Positions 18,401 to 23,403 of a stretch of DNA of 23,403 nucleotides are shown here, in pieces. Below the pieces are notes generated by a model that made no database searches, had not been told where the DNA came from, and worked only from the letters and a program-made list of their open reading frames with translations. The position numbers were made by a program, and so were the translations under genes. Source of the DNA: Phallusia fumigata (lineage: Eukaryota > Chordata > Ascidiacea > Phlebobranchia > Ascidiidae); assembly GCA_008931825.1 (NCBI GenBank), contig QXVZ01020673.1:1-23403 (forward strand), given 5' to 3'. The first letter of the stretch is position 1, and the number at the start of each line of letters is the position of its first letter.

Positions 18401-21400
18401 TGGGCTGTTGCTTCGNACAATGTTTTACATTAAAAATATATTTTGGTGGATATCTTTGTACATACAAGCTTATTAATTTACTCGTAGCAAAAACATTGGT
18501 AAAAAGTACAATTTTTAAATCACTTTTGGTGCAATAAAATGATTTAGGAATTAAACATCATAACAGCTGAAAACACTTAGCTTTACATTTGTATCCCGCT
18601 CTGCAACAGCTTTACTAATTACACTGAAATCATCATCTTGCAAGTTGCAGCCAATAAGATTCATCACAGGAATGGTGTGGATATATTTGGCCAGATTTTT
18701 TCCGACACCAGTAAGATTATTGTATGACAAAGAAAGATAGCACAACTGTAAATAAACAAAAGTTTCAAAAAACATAAACACAGCCAGCGTAAATAAACAA
18801 AAGTGGGTTTAATGCTTCTGAATCATGTTTTTTTTAAATGCCACAAACCTACAAGCAAAATGCATTTATAATGGCTGTACACTTAAATCAAACTGTCTGT
18901 GCTAGATTGATGAAAACAAAGTTTATCTTTAATTTGGCAGACTGACATGCAAAACAGCAAAGTTACAACAATATGGGATAATTTTCAACTTTTAAATGTA
19001 TCCTGTACAAATTTTTAGTTTCCCGTTAGAAAGTGTGTTTTGCAACTAGAAGGGTGGCTTACCATATGTAGACATTCTATATACACTATTACTCGATATT
19101 AAAAGATGATATATTCCCCACATTATATTACATTGGGNCACAAAGACATGTTCTACAAATAGTGTAAATTTCAACAAATTTGGACATCGTTTAATAATTT
19201 GACCCATTTTAGGGGGCTAGTGGGATAACCACTGGGGCTATTGTGTCAAATTGTTAATTTGATGCACCACAAGGACATGTTCTACAAACTGTGTAAATTT
19301 TATCTAATTCGAACATTGTTTAAGAATTTGACCCATTTTAGGGGGCTAGTGGGGTAACCACTGGGGCTATGGCGTCAAATTACTAATTCAATGTACCACA
19401 ATGGCATGTTCTACGAACTGTGTAAATTTCATCCAATTTGAACATTGTTAAAAACTTTGACACATTTTAGGGGGCTAACGGGGTAACTGCTTGGGTTATG
19501 GGGTCAAACAAGAAAATTTATGCACCACAATGGCATGTTCTACAAACTGTGTAAGTTTCATCCAGTTCAGAGATTGTTTAACGATTTGACACTGATGACA
19601 CATTGCCATGACCATATTCACCAGCTGTGAAAGTTTCATCCATTTCATCCCAAAAGTGCATAGACAATTTGCAGGGGAGAAAAAAAACAGAGTGAAAACA
19701 GTATGTGTTCCAATAATAAGAAACAATGTGTAATCTTACACTCCATATGTATGCCACATTGTCATCACATCCACTCAAAATATGCAAATCATCTGGGCTT
19801 ACAGCAATTCGTACATAAAATGATGAGCTGTAGTGTCCAGAATATCTAAAAACACCTGGTGATAGTTCAAAGTATTGTGCAAAACTAAAAATTTGCACAA
19901 ACCTTTTTAAGGGTTTACGGCTACATGATGTCCTGTGGGATAAATCATATTCATAAATGACATTATCAGTACACGAGGCAAAAAGCTTGGTTCCAGTGCT
20001 ATCCAAACAAAGGCAATTGTAGCCTCTTCTTCTATTACTCTCACCAGGATACAAAATTCCTTCAACTAGGGATGCTGAGTTGTTGGCAGTTGATTTCCGA
20101 CCAAGACCTAATTCGCAGATGTCAGATTAGAGTAACTATGTACGGTATTACATTAAATGCATATTGCATACACACCATTTGATGTTTTTCTGATATCCCA
20201 CATTTTTATTGTTCCATCCATTGCACCAGATGAAACAAGTGTATTGCAGTTTTGAAAATTTACCGAAGTAACTGTTTGTCGTGAATCCTGAAAGTAATTT
20301 GAAAGTATTGTAAACATTTCGTAATTCTATTTAATAAAATTTTTCCACATACACAAAGCAGTTGGTTATTGCTGTCTTGAAAATATCGTTTGCGTTTTCT
20401 CTGGGGTGTTAAACTGTCATACACAACATGAGCATTTTGAATTCTTCCTGTGCATTGTTGTTTGGAGTTTTGTCCTCCACAACATCTGCTGTCCCACAGC
20501 AGTATATTTCCGTCTCTTGATCCTGTGGCAAGAATGTCTAAACAAAAAGCAAAACCAACTTAAATAGTTGCAGTATCATATATAGTATGTCATAATTATG
20601 GATCTCCTTCCTGAAGAGGTTTCATTTTGTCTTTTTATCTTTTTTTACCCTGCAGATTGTCCATGTATATTTGGCATAAAATGTTTGGTATCAAAGAACA
20701 CCCGAACTGGCCCTGGGACCTGAACAGTTTGTAAAACATAAACTGCAGTGCATTCGTTGCCCAAACCCGATGAGCTACCCCACCAGCCAGTAACTGGGTC
20801 AATTTTTTTAACAGTAGACAGTTTGTAGAACTTTTGTGGAGCATCGATTGCTGTGTTTACCCCTATAGCCTGGGCAGTGTATGCCCCCAATGTCACAAAT
20901 GAACGTTTGGTTGACTCATGACCTGTCTGCTTAGGCTAATTTGAAATTAAATTCTTTTTTACCATTGTTTTGGGACATTTAATTGAATAATTTTTTGGAG
21001 GGCAACCTAACTTTTTATTGCTTTAAGCATAACACTCTTACCAGCGTATTAAAACAATGCCATTTATGTCTTTTATAAAGAATTCAAATAATGTTGTGTA
21101 GAATTGAGTTAAATCTTTTAGCCCAGCCCTCTACAATATTTTTTGGTTCTCATGTTGCCCCACGAAACAAATACCTGTCCACCCCTTCTATAGCCCAATC
21201 AGTTGACCAGCAAGTTTACACATGAAATGGAGTCCAATGTAATGTAATAAATGCAAATCCCTTTCTTATTGGGGTATAGTGTATGTGGAATGGCAATATG
21301 GCAAAAGCCAGATTTCCAGTTAGACACTTACTTGGATTGTTCTTCGACACACTAACAGATTTTAAACTGCAGCTATGCCCATTGAAGGAAGACAATTTGG

Positions 21401-22382
21401 TTTCAGGTTTGGTAACATCCCACAAAGCCGCAGTTGTGTCTCCAGATGCTGTTACAAAATGATTGCTTTGTGGGATCCACTTCACATCAAAAACAGCATT
21501 GTTATGTGCCAACCATTTGTCCTTTACCAGTAATTTGGATGGTAGGACATCATTTAAAAGATTTCTTGAGTTTGTGTCTATTACTGAGACATAACCCTCT
21601 TCATCCACCACCAAGCAAAAGTCTGTTTGGCCTGTAACTGAACATTGAGATAAGTATGAAAAATCTATGAAAAATAGTATCATAATATTGATAATACTTT
21701 AATAAAGTTTTATTGCAAGTCCATTCTAGTACTGGTCGTACGCAACTTTATCCACATTAACCACTGACTTTTTTATTGCTAACCAATGGAAAATATTGTA
21801 CATACCTGTTGAAAAATCACAAGCATATGGTGGTATTGACATCTGAAAAATATTTAAATACAGTTAACTTTGATTAATATGGATTCGGTTATACCAGATC
21901 TTTGCATAATCTAAATGAAAATAAAGGTACAAATGATTTTTCTAACAAAATGCCTTGGGTAATCTGAGTTATTTAATCTGGATCTTTCCCAATCTGAATA
22001 AAATGTGCAATTTTCACATTATTAGTTTTATTATTTTGTATCATTAAATTAGCTTTATTTTTAAGGAATTCTATCATCATTGGACTATCTCGACAATGGC
22101 AAACTTAAAACAAACATCTTTGGTTAAACAGGCTAATCAAATCTGGATTAACTGAGCTTCCCTGTGTGAGCAGAACAATTTTTTAACAGTACACATTGAA
22201 AATCCTAAGATGCCATTAAAATAGAACTTTAAAAAACTATTTATTTTACTACTGGTAATGTTTTACAAAATCAACAAAAGTAAATGCTCATACTCCAAGT
22301 CTGTCACCAAATGAAACTTTGTTTTGAAAGTGTTGAAGCTGAAGAAATAACTCATCTTTCCACATAGCTTTCCATTTTTTAT
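15466..22382 (-). CDS. DTL: DTL (CDT2), WD-repeat substrate receptor of CRL4
   Basis: CDT2 docks on DDB1 of the CUL4 ubiquitin ligase and targets PCNA-bound CDT1, p21 and SET8 in S phase and after damage. Nine exons join in frame: 22382-22294, 21842-21806, 21637-21332, 20537-20353, 20287-20176, 20107-19903, 19845-19740, 16884-16650, 15938-15466. With a tentative first exon (separate entry) the protein is about 612 residues (human 730). The N-terminal WD40 propeller shows CLVVDEEGYVSVID, WLAHNNAVFDVKW, GHSCSLKSVS, TGSRDGNILLWDSR, SSGAMDGTIKMWDIR, LDSTGTKLFASCTDN, SGCDDNVAYIW and WCPTDLAKIVTCSDD. WDSR and WDIR are the WDXR motifs that bind DDB1. The tail is Lys/Ser-rich and ends IKSYFNVATP, aligning with the C-terminal PCNA-binding PIP box of human CDT2 (ICTYF). 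The tail is shorter than in human. Confidence 0.94.
15939..16649 (-). other. Last DTL intron, with repeat fragments
   Basis: GT-AG intron (donor GTAAGT, acceptor AATGCAG). It contains a weak family A start near 16083 (AAACTAGAGAGGTGGC) and a clear family A terminus ending at 16640, eight bases from the donor. The middle is unassigned. Confidence 0.65.
16083..16640 (+). repeat. Family A repeat, diverged copy
   Basis: The left end resembles AACTAGAAGGGTGGC and the right end reads AAGGGGACCCATAATTATG, matching in inverse the ends near 11835 and 20595. The interior lacks clear 129-bp units, so it may be two fragments rather than one element. Confidence 0.4.
17130..17715 (+). repeat. Family A repeat copy 1 in the large DTL intron
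   Basis: Starts near AACTAGAAGGTTGG and contains about three tandem units, each with AACTGTxTAAATTTxATC, CATTGTTTAATAATTTGA and CCATTTTAGG words. Units are spaced about 115-120 bp here, so this copy is more diverged than the one at 19046. Confidence 0.65.
17727..18330 (+). repeat. Family A repeat copy 2 in the large DTL intron
   Basis: Starts at TTTTACCATATTGCCATTCC and carries ATTGGGTCCCATAA, then TTTTGACATTGTT and TTTTGGGGGGTTAACAGGG unit words. It follows copy 1 almost directly, as if two elements were inserted head to tail. Confidence 0.6.
18551..18745 (-). pseudogene. Orphan leucine-rich-repeat terminal exon inside a DTL intron
   Basis: A minus-strand exon-like unit: a pyrimidine-containing acceptor (TTTATTTACAG, to 18746), 64 codons in phase 0 and a TAA stop at 18553-18551. 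The peptide LCYLSLSYNNLTGVGKNL, then VMNLIGCNLQDDDF and VISKAVAERDTNVKLSVFS fits the ribonuclease-inhibitor-type LRR pattern LxxLxLxxNxL plus LxxCxLxxxD. No upstream LRR exons are recognised in the intron, so it is best read as a relic of a gene fragment, or a terminal exon of an unrecognised nested gene. It is also in the right phase to be an alternative last exon of DTL. It is not damaged as it stands. Confidence 0.45.
19046..19690 (+). repeat. Family A repeat with an array of four 129-bp units
   Basis: Starts AACTAGAAGGGTGGCTTACC near 19050. CATGTTCTAC recurs at 19147, 19276, 19405 and 19534, exactly 129 bp apart. Each unit has AACTGTGTAAATTTCATC, CATTGTTTAA, TTTGACCCATTTTAGGGGGC and GGGGTAACCACTGGGG. 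The end GGGGAGAAAAAAAACAGA at 19674-19691 mirrors the start of the reverse copy near 11865. It stops about 50 bp from the donor of the DTL exon 19845-19740. Confidence 0.85.
19846..19902 (-). other. 57-nt DTL intron that is readable in frame
   Basis: The donor is AG/GTTTGT and the acceptor GTTTTTAG. Splicing gives KPLKRYSGHYSSSFYV, matching the NGHQNSTFYV region of human DTL. The intron is 57 nt, a multiple of three, with no stop, so retention would add 19 residues between two propeller blades. Confidence 0.6.
20590..21320 (-). repeat. Family A repeat, reverse orientation, in a DTL intron
   Basis: Starts TCATAATTATGGATCTCC near 20590, includes ACCCTGCAGATTGTCCATG (as near 11880), diverged units, and ends GTGTATGTGGAATGGCAATA. 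It fills most of the 794-nt intron 21331-20538 and ends about 10 bp from the donor of exon 21637-21332. Confidence 0.65.
21861..22164. mobile_element. Possible pogo/Tigger-like MITE
   Basis: The left end CAGTTAACTTTGATTAAT and the inverse of the right end CAGGGAAGCTCAGTTAAT both start CAG and agree at about 15 of the first 25 positions. TA precedes the left end, but TG follows the right. Internal TAATCTGGATT-type words recur in both orientations. About 304 bp, no coding capacity, clearly old. Confidence 0.4.
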
Positions 22383-22558
22383 CTGAAAAATTTTATACAC
22401 AGATAAAACTAGAATCAAATTGTCCCATTGTAACATCATTTGTCTAATGTTACATGGTATCCCACATCTTTCCAAAACAATGTGTTAGTGCTTTTAGAAG
22501 TAAGTGTGTTGCATTAAACTGGTGTGTAAATTTGTCCAACTAGGAGTTGGTTGGTGCC

Positions 22559-22600
22559 TCTAAAATAGCAAGGTGGGTGATTCCTTTTTTAATAGTGTAT
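22559..22600. repeat. Left end of a family B MITE
   Basis: CCTCTAAAATAGCAAGGTGG followed by GTGATTCC closely matches the left terminus at 10296 and its inner GGGTGATTCC. No matching right end is found, so it is a fragment. Confidence 0.55.
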
Positions 22601-22645
22601 TTAATTGTGAGGATTTGCACAGTATTTAAATTTAGGCCCAAATAC

Positions 22646-22736
22646 CGATTCTTGCTATAAATGTTGAAGGATAGTGTTGTTTGGGGTCAGGGTCAGCTGC
22701 ATGCACGAGTAGTTTTGAAATTTTTTTGCACGCCAT
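22646..22736 (-). CDS. DTL: Tentative first coding exon of DTL
   Basis: Exon 2 of DTL begins in phase 1 and needs an upstream exon ending in one extra base. A minus-strand frame starting MACKKISKLLVHAADPDP at 22736 runs to a GTATTT donor after 22646 in exactly that phase and makes the whole CDS 613 codons including stop. The frame is open back to another Met at 22814. The N terminus of this family is poorly conserved, so sequence similarity neither confirms nor excludes it. The proposed 263-nt intron contains a family B MITE end. Confidence 0.35.
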
Positions 22737-22897
22737 AAACAATCGATGAATAACAGCTGAATTACAGCATGCATAAATTAAAAATAATATAAACGCAGAG
22801 CTTTTTATGTTCATGATGAGTCAGGTGTTTTCACACTGATTCAGGATGTTTTTCGACATATACATGGATACCATTGTAAAGAGGTCTGGATTGGCAG
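22737..22897. other. Region upstream of DTL
   Basis: Probable DTL 5' UTR or promoter between the tentative first exon and the inverted repeat. No other gene is recognised. Confidence 0.4.
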
Positions 22898-23403
22898 GGA
22901 TTCTGCTTGTTTTGTTGTTACTTTGCAAATACATTTGCACCAAAGATATTGTATTGTCCTGTCTAGTCCTCTTTGTTACTTGTGTTGCACACAGACTTTT
23001 TGGTCTTGCACGCAAACTTAGAGGTCGCGCAGGCGGGGCATTTTAGTCCTGCACGCCTGAGATCTTTTCGGGAACTGCCATATTCTGCAGACTGGGTCAG
23101 GGGTTGGGATTAGCATGGAAAGGAAAAAATATAGACACCAAGGGAACCTGTGTTGCCAAGTGGGTCTGCCATATTCCAAAGCACTGGTTTATCTAAACCT
23201 TCTCAAACGACCTGCTGAAATACATAAAAGGGAAATTACCCCCTTCAGCCAGTCTGCAGAATAAGGCAGTTCCCGATGAGATCTCGGGCGTGCAAGACCA
23301 ACAAGCCCACGTGCAACACAAGTTACAAAGATGACTAGGCAGGGCAATAAAATGTCTTTGGTGCAAATGTATTTGCAAATTAACAACAACACAAGCAGAA
23401 TCC
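22898..23403. repeat. Long imperfect inverted repeat, right arm cut by window end
   Basis: The left arm, 22898 to about 23103, reads GGATTCTGCTTGT, CAAATACATTTGCACCAAAG, AACTTGTGTTGCAC-like sequence, GAGATCT and TTCTGCAGACTGG. The right arm, 23403 back to about 23239, is its reverse complement with scattered differences. The spacer is about 135 bp. The left arm has 43 bp that the right lacks, bounded by TGCACGC at 23007-23013 and 23050-23056. A fold-back element or part of a larger mobile element is likely. Confidence 0.8.

Larger units (their letters stand above)
16885..19739 (-). other. Large DTL intron (2.9 kb) packed with repeats
   Basis: Joins exon 19845-19740 to exon 16884-16650 in phase 0. 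It contains three family A copies and an orphan leucine-rich-repeat exon. Both N bases of the window lie here. Confidence 0.7.

Noticed and set aside
19496-19726. Minus-strand frame overlapping the end of the DTL exon
   Set aside because: It is translated family A repeat sequence beyond the DTL donor.
22821-23046. Open frames inside the right-edge inverted repeat
   Set aside because: The same frames appear on both arms as mirror images; they follow the repeat, not a gene.
1-23403. Retroviral, LTR or Polinton-type remnant
   Set aside because: No paired long terminal repeats, reverse transcriptase, integrase, capsid or envelope signature was recognised on either strand.

Overview
The window is ordinary nuclear DNA from an animal: AT-rich, with multi-exon GT-AG genes, short introns (57 nt up to about 2.9 kb), AATAAA poly(A) signals and several families of non-autonomous DNA transposons. 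Six conserved animal genes are readable. Small introns, compact spacing and possible unpaired splice acceptors just upstream of start codons would fit a tunicate such as Ciona, but that is an inference; I see no marker that settles the species. Two N bases (about 18416 and 19138) show it is a draft assembly.

Layout, left to right. 1-577 (+): last three coding exons of VPS39. 1254-1838 (+): complete two-exon SSNA1. 2680-3366 (+): complete PSMB1 in one coding exon. 3862-10120 (-): complete XRCC5 (Ku80), which I resolve into 16 coding exons; one intron has minor-spliceosome (U12-type) signals. 10121-12781: intergenic, with a MITE and a copy of an abundant tandem-unit repeat. 12782-15126 (+): complete MYG1 in seven exons. 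15466 to about 22736 (-): DTL (CDT2), nine confident exons plus a tentative first exon; its largest intron carries several repeat copies and an orphan leucine-rich-repeat exon. 22898-23403: a long imperfect inverted repeat upstream of DTL, running off the window end.

The genes are not a functional operon. PSMB1/XRCC5 and MYG1/DTL are convergent pairs with short 3' gaps, and XRCC5/MYG1 diverge across about 2.6 kb. Functions are housekeeping: late-endosome tethering (VPS39), microtubule-associated coiled coil (SSNA1), proteasome core (PSMB1), end joining (XRCC5), RNA nuclease (MYG1) and CRL4 ubiquitin-ligase substrate receptor (DTL). I found no retroviral, LTR or Polinton remnant, no rRNA or complete tRNA gene, no CRISPR array, and no evidence for a new multi-gene system. 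The points worth following are the U12-type intron candidate, the readable 57-nt DTL intron, the LRR exon inside DTL, the 129-bp-unit repeat family, a hAT MITE with a perfect target duplication, and the inverted repeat at the right edge.
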